From contig JAVSMP010000001.1 of assembly GCA_032027145.1 (NCBI GenBank), positions 1,268,903 to 1,332,902 on the forward strand: 64,000 nt of DNA, read 5' to 3'. The DNA comes from Ignavibacterium sp. (GTDB lineage: Bacteria; Bacteroidota; Ignavibacteria; Ignavibacteriales; Ignavibacteriaceae). Below are positions 36,542-45,456 of this stretch, in pieces (the stretch's first letter is position 1; each line of letters begins with the position of its first letter). Position numbers and translations under genes: made by a program. The notes below the pieces were generated by a model. The model did not search any database, was not told the origin of the DNA, and saw only the letters and a program-made list of their open reading frames with translations.

Positions 36542-39500
36542 TAAATCCAATAGATGTTTCAATGAAGAATCAAATTATTACTTTATTACAAAAGTTAAAT
36601 CCCGTTTTACTCAGTAATCATCCAGAGCCAAAACAAAATGAAAGTCCGGCAGCCCTGACCAGAGAATTAAAGCTGCTGTATAATCAGATTAAAAATGTAG
36701 TTATTGTTCGTCTTGATGCGATTGGTGACAGTCTGCTTTTTGTAAATGCAATGAAACAAATTAAGGAATTATTTCCTCAGGCAGCTATAACATTTGTATG
36801 TTATAAAGAAACAGCAGAAATCATAAGTCGGAGTCCTTATATTGATGTTCCGGTTTATCTTGATCGGAAAAAATTAGAGGTTGATAAAAATTACAGAGAA
36901 TCAATTTATACTGCATTAGGAAATTATTCGTTTGATGTACTTATTAATCCGTTATATTCAAGAGAGTTTTTTTCCGAAGAAATAGTATATTTTATTAATG
37001 CTGAACTTAAGATTGGTTTCAAGGGTGATGTTTCCAATATCTCACCGTTGTTATTGGGTAAGACTAATAACTGGTATGATATTTTGCTGGAAACTGAAAA
37101 CACAATTAATAAATTTGAACTTTATAGAAATGCCGAACTGGTTAATTTATTAGGCGGCAGCAATAACCCCAATAATCTGCCCGAACTATACACTTCTCAG
37201 GAAGATTCCGAATTTATTTTAAAATTTATTTCAAATTACGATCTAAAAAATTATGCTTTGGTTTTTCCCGGCTCAAAAGGTGGTAAGAGCTCGATCAAAT
37301 ATTGGGGTTCAGAAAAGTTTGCTGCAATTATCGATTTTATACAGACTGATTTGAAATTAAAAGTGGTATTACTCGGCGGTACGGATGAGGAGCTGATTTG
37401 CAGTGAAATAATTTCTTTATGCAAAACACAGCCAATACTTCTGCAAGGTCAGTTTTCTTTATGGAAATCTGTTGAGCTATTAAGACACGCAAAATTTTAT
37501 CTCGGCTCAGATACCAGCATCGCTCATTTTTCTGCCGCATTGGAAATTCAAACAATTGTTTTATTAGGCGGCGGGCACTTTAAAAGATTTTTTCCATATC
37601 CGGATCAAAAACATGTTAAAGCAATTTATAAGGAGCTTAGCTGTTTTAATTGTAATTGGAAATGTACTCAGGAAACAAACAGATGTATAGAAGATATTTC
37701 TGTAAATGATGTTAAACGAATATTAAATTCAATAAAAATTGAAAATGTTTCTGATAAAGAATCAAATAATAAAACTAAAAACATAAATCTGGTTTTTAAT
37801 ACAGGAAGTAAACCCAAGATAGATCTATTACTGCCTAACGGCAATATGCATTCTTGGCATTTAAAAGAAGCATGGGTAGTAAACCTCAGAAAGCATAATC
37901 TATTAAATAGAGCTTTTTACACAGATTCAAATAACTACCAGCATTTTTTTGATTATCTGAAAAAAGGCACAAACTCTGATTTTATTTTTGCCCTCGGCGG
38001 TGATCATCATTTGTTTTATTTACACGACTCTCAACAGAAGATCGAACTTTGGCATAGATACAAAAAGAGCAAAGTCTGTTATTCTTATGAAAGTACAATT
38101 GATTCTGAATACAATTTTTATAAGAACAGGGCAGAAAATGCGTCCAGGGTTTTTACACATTTTTTAGTTGCTGATGAAAAAGATATTCAATTTTATAAAG
38201 AAAGAAATAATAAAGCAGCCTGGTTTCCGCAATTTGTTGATGAAAAATTTTTCTTTAATAATAACCCATTTGATAAACGAATTAACAAAGTATTCTTTAA
38301 GGGGAAACTTTGGAGTGAATATAAACAAAGACAAAGGATTATTGATTCACTTATTAATGTTAAGTCCATCGAACTTTTAGATGGATATATTAATAATAGT
38401 GAGTTAGTAAGTAATTACAATAAGTATAAAGCAGTAATAAATCCGCCGGGAGTATTTGGAGGATTTAATGTCAGAACATTTGAAGCATTATCTTCTGGAA
38501 ATCTTTTATTCCAATTTTTACCAGAAAACAGACCACTTAATAATGGTTTGTTCAAACACTTTGAGCATCTGATATATTTTAATCCAAAGGATACTACAGA
38601 AATTGTAAATCATATCTTTGATTTTTTAAGCGATACTGAATCATATAAAACAATTGCTGAAAATGGTTGTAACGAAGTCTTAAACTATCATACTTTAGAA
38701 AAAAGATTACAAACACTTCTTGATTTTGTAAATCTGAATAAAACTCCTGAATATCCTGACTATGGATTAGCAGATGAAAAAGTTAAAGACAATAAAACTT
38801 CAGTTAATCAAAAAGATAGGATTGAAGTAAACTCAGAAATTAAATTATCAGCGATAGTATCGGTTTATAATTCTGAAAGATTTATCGAAGACTGTTTAAT
38901 AGATCTTGTTGAACAAACACTTTATAAAAAAAATCAATTAGAAATTATTTTAGTAAATACAGGCTCTCAACAAAATGAAGATATTATAATTGAAAAGTAT
39001 TTAAACTTATATAAAAATATCAAATACATTAAAGTTTCGGAACGAGAGACAATTTACTCAGCCTGGAACAGAGGTATTAAAGCTGCTTCAGGTAAGTATT
39101 TAACTAACGCAAACACTGATGACAGACATAAAAAGGATGCTCTTGAAATAATGTGCAAGTTTCTTGATTGCAATAGTGATGTTGATGTGGTTTACGCAGA
39201 TCAGTATATAACTACTAATGCTAAAGATTCGTGGGAAAAAAACAGCAGTAAGCATCAGCAGAAATGGTCTTCGTTTGATAAAGACCTAATACTATTTGGA
39301 TGTTTTATTGGGCCCCAGCCAGTATGGAAAAAGAGTTTACACGATAGATTTGGCTTGTTTAACGATCAGTTAAAAGTTGTAGGTGATTATGAGTTTTGGT
39401 TAAGGATAAGCAGAGATGCCAAGTTTTATCATCTGAAGGAAACCCTGGGTATTTATTATTATTCACCTGATAGTGCAGAACATAGAGATGATAGTGTTAC

Positions 39501-40116
39501 TAAAACTGAAAATAAAATGATTCAGGAATATTATTTAGCTCAATATATTTCTTCAGCAGTTGAGATTGAGAAACTTAGAAAGAAAATAAAAACGATTGAT
39601 CTAAATAAAGTTAATGATGAGTATGCAAAGAATAGCGAAGAGCTGCTTTCAAAAAGAGAAAAGGGGATTCTGCTTGAAAAGGAAATGGATTATTATTTAA
39701 ATAGCATAAAAGAATTAAGCGAGGCTGAAATAACTCAATTAGCTAAGCACTATCTGCAGGAAATGGAAAAATCTGAATCAATATTAAAAAAGGAGTATTA
39801 TCAGGAATCGATTAATATAATTCTTGGCTTTTATTATTTAGATAACTATCGCCTGCAAGATTCTAAAAATTGTTTTGAGAATATTCTGGATATAAATAGT
39901 TTTTCCTCGCCTGCCTGTGAAGGTTTAGGTAAAATATTTATGCTCGAATCGGATTTAAACTCAGCCAAGACCATGCTTGAATGGGCAGTTAAAAATAATC
40001 CACAAAATCTTAATGCAATTGAAGCTCTAAAAACAGTTAACCAGAACTTATCATTAGCTGATGATCACAATTCACTTTTTGAAAATAAAACATTTACAGT
40101 TGAGAGCAAAGGTTAG
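36538..40116 (+). CDS. Three-domain glycosyltransferase (GT9-like, CgeB-like GT4, GT2) with TPR tail
   Basis: A 1192-residue protein with three glycosyltransferase modules. Residues 50-400 resemble GT9 heptosyltransferases (VVIVRLDAIGDSLLFVNAM, VFPGSKGGKSSIKYW, YLGSDTSIAHFSAAL). Residues 430-740 resemble the CgeB-type GT4 family (INPPGVFGGFNVRTFEALSS, where the conserved Arg-Thr-Phe-Glu-Ala is plain). Residues 790-1010 are a GT2 domain (LSAIVSVYNSERFIEDCL, SAWNRGIKAASGKYL, NANTDDRHKKDAL). TPR-like helices finish it. It overlaps the gene before and is 3 bp from the GT2-TPR gene after it. An operon just before flagellin points to flagellin O-glycosylation; cell-wall glycan is the alternative. 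Confidence 0.82.
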   Translation: MINPIDVSMKNQIITLLQKLNPVLLSNHPEPKQNESPAALTRELKLLYNQIKNVVIVRLDAIGDSLLFVNAMKQIKELFPQAAITFVCYKETAEIISRSPYIDVPVYLDRKKLEVDKNYRESIYTALGNYSFDVLINPLYSREFFSEEIVYFINAELKIGFKGDVSNISPLLLGKTNNWYDILLETENTINKFELYRNAELVNLLGGSNNPNNLPELYTSQEDSEFILKFISNYDLKNYALVFPGSKGGKSSIKYWGSEKFAAIIDFIQTDLKLKVVLLGGTDEELICSEIISLCKTQPILLQGQFSLWKSVELLRHAKFYLGSDTSIAHFSAALEIQTIVLLGGGHFKRFFPYPDQKHVKAIYKELSCFNCNWKCTQETNRCIEDISVNDVKRILNSIKIENVSDKESNNKTKNINLVFNTGSKPKIDLLLPNGNMHSWHLKEAWVVNLRKHNLLNRAFYTDSNNYQHFFDYLKKGTNSDFIFALGGDHHLFYLHDSQQKIELWHRYKKSKVCYSYESTIDSEYNFYKNRAENASRVFTHFLVADEKDIQFYKERNNKAAWFPQFVDEKFFFNNNPFDKRINKVFFKGKLWSEYKQRQRIIDSLINVKSIELLDGYINNSELVSNYNKYKAVINPPGVFGGFNVRTFEALSSGNLLFQFLPENRPLNNGLFKHFEHLIYFNPKDTTEIVNHIFDFLSDTESYKTIAENGCNEVLNYHTLEKRLQTLLDFVNLNKTPEYPDYGLADEKVKDNKTSVNQKDRIEVNSEIKLSAIVSVYNSERFIEDCLIDLVEQTLYKKNQLEIILVNTGSQQNEDIIIEKYLNLYKNIKYIKVSERETIYSAWNRGIKAASGKYLTNANTDDRHKKDALEIMCKFLDCNSDVDVVYADQYITTNAKDSWEKNSSKHQQKWSSFDKDLILFGCFIGPQPVWKKSLHDRFGLFNDQLKVVGDYEFWLRISRDAKFYHLKETLGIYYYSPDSAEHRDDSVTKTENKMIQEYYLAQYISSAVEIEKLRKKIKTIDLNKVNDEYAKNSEELLSKREKGILLEKEMDYYLNSIKELSEAEITQLAKHYLQEMEKSESILKKEYYQESINIILGFYYLDNYRLQDSKNCFENILDINSFSSPACEGLGKIFMLESDLNSAKTMLEWAVKNNPQNLNAIEALKTVNQNLSLADDHNSLFENKTFTVESKG

Positions 40117-40119
40117 CTA

Positions 40120-41631
40120 ATGTCAACTTTAAGTTTATGTATGATAGTAAAGAACGAAGAGAAACATCTTGAACGGTGTTTAACTTCAGTAAAAGATGTT
40201 GCTGATGAAATAGTTATTGTTGATACCGGTTCTTCAGATAAAACAATTGAAATAGCAGAATCCTTTAACTCAAAAATTTTCCATTTTAACTGGATAAATG
40301 ATTTTTCTGCTGCAAGAAATTTTTCACTAAGTAAATGCAAGAGTGATTGGATACTTTATCTTGATGCCGATGAAGAGTTGAATCCTGATTCGGTTGATGA
40401 AATTAATAGATTAAAAAAATCCCAGCCTGCTGCCGTCTATTGTAAAGTTATTAGTCAGGGCACAAATACTATCAACGGAAGTATATTCAAATATCCAAGG
40501 TTATTTCCAAATCTTCCCGGAGTTCAGTTTACCGGAAAAGTACACGAGCAAATAATTGATTCACTAAAAAAACTAAAACTACCTGTTATTGAATCAAACA
40601 TTGAAATAATTCATTATGGATATACAACTAACGAAGAAGAATTGAAAAAGAAGAAAGAACGAAATCTTTCACTTCTTTTATCGGCAGTCAGTCAAAAATC
40701 TAATGTTTATGAAAGATTAAAACTTGTTCAAACTTTAATTTCATTAAACAAATTAAATGAAGCTGAAAGAGAATTAAATAAGCTGATAAAGTTTAAAGAT
40801 CTGAAAGGTGAAAACCGTGGTCTTGCTTTTTTTTATTTCGCTTCTGTAAAATATGAGCAGAATGATTTAGACTCTGCATTTAGTTATGGCTTAAAGGCAG
40901 TACAAATACTTAATCAAAAACCAGAGTTAAATTATCTTCTTTATTTAATTCAACTGCGTAAAAACAATTTGACCGAAGCATTGCAGTTTTTAAGATCATC
41001 AGCCATTACTAATTTAAAGTTGTTGGATAGCCCAATGTCATTCAATAATGAAAATGTTTTAGATCAGATTGATCTTTATCTAAGGGCTATTAATCTTAGT
41101 TATAAAATGAAAGACTTTAAAAGTGCAGAAGTATATCTTGATTGTCTATCAGAATATTTATCTGCAAGTAAGAATATTGAAAAAGAGATAATGTTATCTG
41201 AATTAAGTGAATTGTTCTTAAAGTTTTCTGATAAAATAAAAACAATTGAATTTGTTTCGGCTTGTTTTAATTCTGTTCACATGCTGCAGATTACAGACAT
41301 AATAAATAATTGTAATAATGATTGTATAGTTAAAAATATATTTGAGCAGCTTTTAATAAAATATCCTGATTCATCTGTGCTATATAAAAACTTAGCGTTG
41401 TTGTACACTGATTCAGAACCATTAAAATCTATTTTTTTGTTTCAAAAAGCGTTGGAGATTGAAAAAGAACCGCAAACATATATTCATCTTATATCGGTTT
41501 ATATTGGTTTGAATGATCATAACAAAGCAGCCGAAACATTTTATTTACTTAAGCAGGAATTTTCCAAAAATGTCCAAATCAGCCCGCAAATAAACATTTT
41601 AGAAAGAAAACTTACCGCAATACTTACATAA
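40120..41631 (+). CDS. GT2 glycosyltransferase with TPR repeats
   Basis: A 503-residue protein. Residues 1-220 are a GT-A glycosyltransferase of family 2: SLCMIVKNEEKHLERCL, EIVIVDTGSSDKTIEIA, the DxD-like LYLDADEEL, and FTGKVHEQI. Residues 230-500 are TPR-like helices. GT2-TPR proteins next to flagellin genes are known in several phyla as flagellin glycosyltransferases, so this is a strong candidate for the transferase that acts on the flagellin encoded 160 bp downstream. It is the third gene of the modification operon; no terminator is obvious behind it. Confidence 0.85.
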   Translation: MSTLSLCMIVKNEEKHLERCLTSVKDVADEIVIVDTGSSDKTIEIAESFNSKIFHFNWINDFSAARNFSLSKCKSDWILYLDADEELNPDSVDEINRLKKSQPAAVYCKVISQGTNTINGSIFKYPRLFPNLPGVQFTGKVHEQIIDSLKKLKLPVIESNIEIIHYGYTTNEEELKKKKERNLSLLLSAVSQKSNVYERLKLVQTLISLNKLNEAERELNKLIKFKDLKGENRGLAFFYFASVKYEQNDLDSAFSYGLKAVQILNQKPELNYLLYLIQLRKNNLTEALQFLRSSAITNLKLLDSPMSFNNENVLDQIDLYLRAINLSYKMKDFKSAEVYLDCLSEYLSASKNIEKEIMLSELSELFLKFSDKIKTIEFVSACFNSVHMLQITDIINNCNNDCIVKNIFEQLLIKYPDSSVLYKNLALLYTDSEPLKSIFLFQKALEIEKEPQTYIHLISVYIGLNDHNKAAETFYLLKQEFSKNVQISPQINILERKLTAILT

Positions 41632-41676
41632 AAAGATACTACAATACTCTTACAAAAAATATTTTTTAGCATCCAC

Positions 41677-41703
41677 TAAACAAATTTAACACTCCTACGA
41701 TAA
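41677..41703 (+). promoter_or_regulatory. Sigma-28 promoter of the flagellin gene
   Basis: TAAA (41677-41680), 15 bp, TACGATAA (41696-41703). This is the FliA/SigD pattern with two changes in the minus-10, placed before the gene most typically under sigma-28. The expected start near 41711 gives a leader of about 80 nt with a hairpin. The flgM gene downstream supports sigma-28 control. Confidence 0.8.
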
Positions 41704-41749
41704 TCTAATTGAACACAAAAAGTTCTTTAAATAAACTAAATTAACAAAC

Positions 41750-41771
41750 AATCAGGCAAGGATGCCTGATT
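41750..41771 (+). promoter_or_regulatory. Hairpin in the flagellin 5' leader, with a strong Shine-Dalgarno site after it
   Basis: AATCAGGCA (41750-41758), loop AGGA, TGCCTGATT (41763-41771): a perfect 9-bp stem ending 21 nt before the start codon. GGAGG follows at 41782-41786. The stem leaves the Shine-Dalgarno site open, so it may protect the mRNA from 5' decay or act as a binding site for a translational regulator. Confidence 0.6.
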
Positions 41772-41792
41772 AAAACAACACGGAGGTTCTAT

Positions 41793-42584
41793 ATGTCATT
41801 TCTAATTAACACCAACATGGATGCACTAAGTGCATACAACGCGTTAGCAAAAGTTAATGCTCAAACAACAAAAGCTCAGTTACGTTTAGCTACAATGAAG
41901 AAAATTAACTCTGTAGCCGATGATACATCTGGTTATAAAGTTGGAAAAGAGCTGGAAGCTGATAACTTAAAGATGAAAGCTCAGTTGAATAACATTTCTT
42001 CTGGTAAGAACTGGTTATCAACTGCTGAATCTGCTTTGTCGCTGGTTAACGACAAATTAAATGCTATTGTAGCAAAACAGGAAGACGCTAAAGATCCTAT
42101 AAAAGATCAGGGAAGTCTTCAAAAAGATATCAAAGCAATTGCCGATGAAATAGATAGCATTCTTAATAATACCAAGATCAATGGTCAGGATGTACTTGCA
42201 TCAGCAGCAGCATCTTTCGGTATTGGTTCTTCAGTTTCTGTAAATGTTGGAGTATCACTTGATTTGACAACACATCAGGCTGCTCTTACAGCATTACAAG
42301 CTGGCGATGCAGGCTCAGTTACTCAAGACATTACTGCATTCCAAACAGCAGTAAAGAGTACCTTGGGTTACATTGGTAACAATTTACAGGTATTTGATTC
42401 AAGAGAAGAATATATAACTTCTTCAATTGCAAACAATACTGCTTTGATCTCCAAATTATTTGATGCTGATATGGCAATGGAGCAATTAAATGCAACTAAA
42501 GGTCAGATTGGATCCCAGATAGGAACAGCAATGTTAGGAACTCTTAACATAGCTCCACAAGGACTCCTTTCATTATTCAGATAA
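41793..42584 (+). CDS. fliC: Flagellin
   Basis: A short 263-residue flagellin. The N-terminal D0/D1 region is typical (INTNMDALSAYNALAKVNAQ, then ATMKKINSVADDTSGYKVG, in place of RLSSGLRINSAADDAAG). The C-terminal helix is MAMEQLNATKGQIGSQIGTA and ends LNIAPQGLLSLFR. The central part (about 135-185) is small, so the D2/D3 surface domains are essentially missing. It contains many Ser/Thr residues (SAAASFGIGSSVSVNVG), which could take glycans from the enzymes encoded upstream. Strong ribosome site CGGAGGTTCTAT. Exported by the flagellar type III apparatus with the help of FliS. Confidence 0.93.
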   Translation: MSFLINTNMDALSAYNALAKVNAQTTKAQLRLATMKKINSVADDTSGYKVGKELEADNLKMKAQLNNISSGKNWLSTAESALSLVNDKLNAIVAKQEDAKDPIKDQGSLQKDIKAIADEIDSILNNTKINGQDVLASAAASFGIGSSVSVNVGVSLDLTTHQAALTALQAGDAGSVTQDITAFQTAVKSTLGYIGNNLQVFDSREEYITSSIANNTALISKLFDADMAMEQLNATKGQIGSQIGTAMLGTLNIAPQGLLSLFR

Positions 42585-42609
42585 ACTTTAAATAAGTAAC
42601 TGGGTGTTA

Positions 42610-42637
42610 CCCCGGGGTTAAACCCCGGGGGATTTTT
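42610..42637 (+). terminator. Terminator or attenuator after flagellin
   Basis: CCCCGGGG (42610-42617), loop TTAAA, CCCCGGGG (42623-42630), then GATTTTTAT. The 8-bp all-GC stem is striking in AT-rich DNA. It probably ends most flagellin transcripts while some read through to fliS, fliD and flgM. Confidence 0.8.
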
Positions 42638-42659
42638 ATAAAAGAACTGGGAAAATAAA

Positions 42660-43001
42660 ATGTATCAAGCTGCTGTGCTAAATAAAAGTAAAATTAATCC
42701 TTATCTTGCAGATCAGATTCTGAATGCTACACCAGAACAGCTATTGTTAAAAGCTTACGATTATGCAGTTGTTCATTCTGAAAAAAAGGATATGATAAAA
42801 ACCAATCGTGCAATTCAGGTTCTTACCGGATTTCTCAGATTTGATGATGAAAGCTATTCCGAGCTTTCGCAGCGTTTGTTGAGATTGTATCAGTTTTGTG
42901 AAGAACAAACCAGAAAAAATAATTTTGAAATAGTTACAAAGATTTTATCAGAACTTAGGGAAAGCTGGCTTAATGCTGTCCAAAACAAACAGGTTGCGTA
43001 A
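42660..43001 (+). CDS. fliS: Flagellar export chaperone FliS
   Basis: A 113-residue helical protein. NPYLADQILNATPEQLLLKAYDYAV in overlapping parts is the FliS signature (usual form: Y....V.TASPEELVLMLYDGAI). It binds flagellin in the cytoplasm and keeps it from early polymerisation. It lies between fliC and fliD, as in many genomes; its stop overlaps the fliD start by one base. Confidence 0.92.
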   Translation: MYQAAVLNKSKINPYLADQILNATPEQLLLKAYDYAVVHSEKKDMIKTNRAIQVLTGFLRFDDESYSELSQRLLRLYQFCEEQTRKNNFEIVTKILSELRESWLNAVQNKQVA

Positions 43002-44764
43002 TGGCTTATGATCTTTTAACAACTTCGGGCATTAATTCGTTAGTAAATTCCTATATCAATAGTGAAAAATCTAATCGTATTTCCCCTTTAGAAGTCAGAA
43101 AGACAAAGTACACAAAAGTTTCTAATATTTATTCCGGACTGCTTACTAAAGTTGATGCTCTCAAAAGTAAAATGAACGCTTTAAAAGCTACCGGAACATC
43201 ATCTGTTTTTGCGGCAAAAAAAGCTGTTTCAAGTAATACTACTGCAGTTACAGTTAGTGCAGGACAGGCAGCACAAAAAGGAAATTTTTCACTTCGGGTA
43301 AATCAACTGGCAAAAAATGATCTTATAGTTTCTTTAGATAAAGAATCAAACGGCTTTTCGTCAATTACAACTCCTGGCACATATTCGTTTACTATAAAAA
43401 GTGGAGATGGCGAAGGCGGACAGTTTTACAGTAATGTATCATTAAATCTTAATGAAAGTGATTTTACAAACGGCAATATTACCTTTGATGCACTTTCTAA
43501 AAAAATATCTAAAGCAATTAATGATGATAAAGCAGAAGTATTATCTGATTCAGTTTCGGGGAGTTCAATTTCTTCAGGAACATTTAAAGTTAACTTAAAC
43601 GGAACCGAAACAACAATAAATTATTCTGCTGGAACTTATGAAGAAGTAATTGATAGCATAATCTCTCAATTGGAAAAAGTTTCAGGTTTAACAGCAGAAA
43701 AAGTATTGGATGGATCAAACGTTAAACTAAAATTTACAGTTACCGATTCATCTAAATACATTTCGATTGGTGATGATACCGGTACATTATTATCCGAGTT
43801 AGGTGTTTCTGTAAATAAAGAAAAAGGTGCTTCGGGTATTGTAAGCGCCACATCTTTTTCTCCGGCAACCGGATTATCGCAAATTTCTTTGACTGCTAAG
43901 AATTCGGGCTCAGGTTTTAAAATTGAAGAAATATCTGATACAGCTGGAAATATTTTATCAGAGTTTGGATTAAATCTTGGAACAAACAGAACCGCATTTG
44001 TTCAGAATGAAAGCGGTGAAGATACTGCTGGTTTTGTTTACAATCTTTCTTCACTTAATTCAAGGATTAATTTTAATGGTTTGAACATTGAGAGAAATTC
44101 AAATACAATTTCAGATCTTGTTTCGGGTGTTACAATAAATCTTAAAGCAGTTATGTCTGAAGATGATACCGACATAAATGTTGATGTTACTAATGATGTA
44201 AATTCAGTTAAAGGTAAAGTTGAAGAGTTTATCTCTGCTTTTAATGATATTTATACTTATATAAAAACAAACTCAACATCAGTAGATGGAGTAAGAGGAG
44301 CGTTGCTTGGTGATGCATCAGCATCATCTCTACTAAGTATATTAAATTCGACTGCTTATTCTCAAATTAGTGGTCTTGGAAGCAATACAATAAATTCTCT
44401 TTCAAAAATGGGGATTACTTTTAACGCTAATACTGGATTATCAATTACTAATTCCTCACAGCTTACAAATGTACTGGAAGATAATATTCTAGAAGTTGAA
44501 CAGCTGTTTGTTTCTGAAAATGGTGTCGCTTCAAATCTATATAACAAGCTTCAGCCATACACAGGTTCAGCAGGATATCTTACCACCAGAAAAAATTCAT
44601 TGGATAATAATATAGAGTCGATTAATGATTCGATTACACAAGCTCAATCAAAAATAGACAAACGAGCAGAAGCCTTAAGAATGCAATACATTCAGCTTCA
44701 AAGCCAATTAAGTGAATTACTTGCATCAGTAGGAAATTTTAGTTCTGATATTTGGGGTATATGA
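43001..44764 (+). CDS. fliD: Flagellar filament cap protein FliD
   Basis: A 587-residue hook-associated protein 2. The N terminus (GINSLVNSYINSEKSNRISPLEVRK in overlapping parts) and KVSNIYSGLLTKVDALKSKM match FliD_N. The C-terminal FliD_C domain runs to a coiled helix (NSLDNNIESINDSITQAQSK and ALRMQYIQLQSQLSELLAS). The central region with repeated GTFKVNLNGTET-type strands is the variable exposed part. It caps the filament and directs flagellin folding. The next start codon overlaps its stop (ATGA). Confidence 0.93.
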   Translation: MAYDLLTTSGINSLVNSYINSEKSNRISPLEVRKTKYTKVSNIYSGLLTKVDALKSKMNALKATGTSSVFAAKKAVSSNTTAVTVSAGQAAQKGNFSLRVNQLAKNDLIVSLDKESNGFSSITTPGTYSFTIKSGDGEGGQFYSNVSLNLNESDFTNGNITFDALSKKISKAINDDKAEVLSDSVSGSSISSGTFKVNLNGTETTINYSAGTYEEVIDSIISQLEKVSGLTAEKVLDGSNVKLKFTVTDSSKYISIGDDTGTLLSELGVSVNKEKGASGIVSATSFSPATGLSQISLTAKNSGSGFKIEEISDTAGNILSEFGLNLGTNRTAFVQNESGEDTAGFVYNLSSLNSRINFNGLNIERNSNTISDLVSGVTINLKAVMSEDDTDINVDVTNDVNSVKGKVEEFISAFNDIYTYIKTNSTSVDGVRGALLGDASASSLLSILNSTAYSQISGLGSNTINSLSKMGITFNANTGLSITNSSQLTNVLEDNILEVEQLFVSENGVASNLYNKLQPYTGSAGYLTTRKNSLDNNIESINDSITQAQSKIDKRAEALRMQYIQLQSQLSELLASVGNFSSDIWGI

Positions 44765-45096
44765 TGAAAAATATTCATTCCACACTTAATGAAGTAAAAA
44801 TTATTGAAGATATTCTTGAAGAAGTACTGTGTGACCTGGAAAGCTTAACAGAAGATAATTTTGATTTAGTCTTAAAATCTGCAAAAGCAAAGATGGCTGA
44901 GGTAGATCAGAAAAGATTAGAAAACAAAGTAAAATTACAGGATTTTAATCAATCAGAAAAAATTGTACAATTGGCTAAACTTATTCCAGAGAAATTCGAT
45001 AATGTCATAAAAGATTGGGCAGATAAGCTCAAAGTGGTTCAGAAGGAAATGGAATTAATCCAGAACCAGAAAAAAATTACTATCTACAACAGGTAA
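44761..45096 (+). CDS. Small helical protein, FlgN-like flagellar chaperone candidate
   Basis: A 111-residue all-helical protein (LNEVKIIEDILEEVLCDLES, VLKSAKAKMAEVDQKRLENK). Size, helical content and position between fliD and flgM match FlgN, the chaperone for hook-filament junction proteins, or FliT, the chaperone of FliD; sequence similarity alone is weak. I chose ATG at 44761, which overlaps the fliD stop and follows a GGGG ribosome site; ATG at 44764 and a TTG at 44752 are alternatives. Confidence 0.65.
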   Translation: MMKNIHSTLNEVKIIEDILEEVLCDLESLTEDNFDLVLKSAKAKMAEVDQKRLENKVKLQDFNQSEKIVQLAKLIPEKFDNVIKDWADKLKVVQKEMELIQNQKKITIYNR

Positions 45097-45100
45097 GATT

Positions 45101-45349
45101 ATGGAAATAAGAAAGATATTATCATCAGTTTATAACAATGATGATAAGTTTAAATCAGCAGCAGGAAAAAATCCTGAAGTATCAAAAAAAGATAAAATAG
45201 AAATATCTGAACAGGCAAAAGCTTTGCATAATACATCAGAAATAAAAAATTTGAGTGAGATTCAGAAAAAAATTGAAAGTGGATTTTACAATTCTGAAGA
45301 GGTTTTAAGTAAAGTAGCCGATGCAATTTTAAAAGAAATCGGTAAGTAA
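45101..45349 (+). CDS. flgM: Anti-sigma-28 factor FlgM
   Basis: An 82-residue protein. KKDKIEISEQAKAL at about residues 28-41 matches the conserved FlgM stretch before the sigma-binding part, and KKIESGFYNSEEVLSKVADAILKEI in overlapping parts is the C-terminal helix that holds sigma-28 (usual form: ..I..G.Y.....IA..ml). FlgM blocks FliA until the hook is finished and it is then exported. It is the last gene of the filament operon. Its stop codon lies within the terminator stem. Confidence 0.88.
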   Translation: MEIRKILSSVYNNDDKFKSAAGKNPEVSKKDKIEISEQAKALHNTSEIKNLSEIQKKIESGFYNSEEVLSKVADAILKEIGK

Positions 45350-45372
45350 AACTATTTACCGATTTTTATTTT
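45336..45372 (+). terminator. Terminator overlapping the flgM stop codon
   Basis: AAATCGGTAA (45336-45345) pairs with TTACCGATTT (45356-45365), followed by TTATTTT. The upstream arm lies in the last codons and stop of flgM, a compact end for the operon. Confidence 0.8.
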
Positions 45373-45456
45373 CCCGCCTCAATACTTCATTTATTTCTTT
45401 TAATATTTTATATTGCCTTTAAACAATTTCTGTTTTAAAAAACTTTTACGTAAAGC

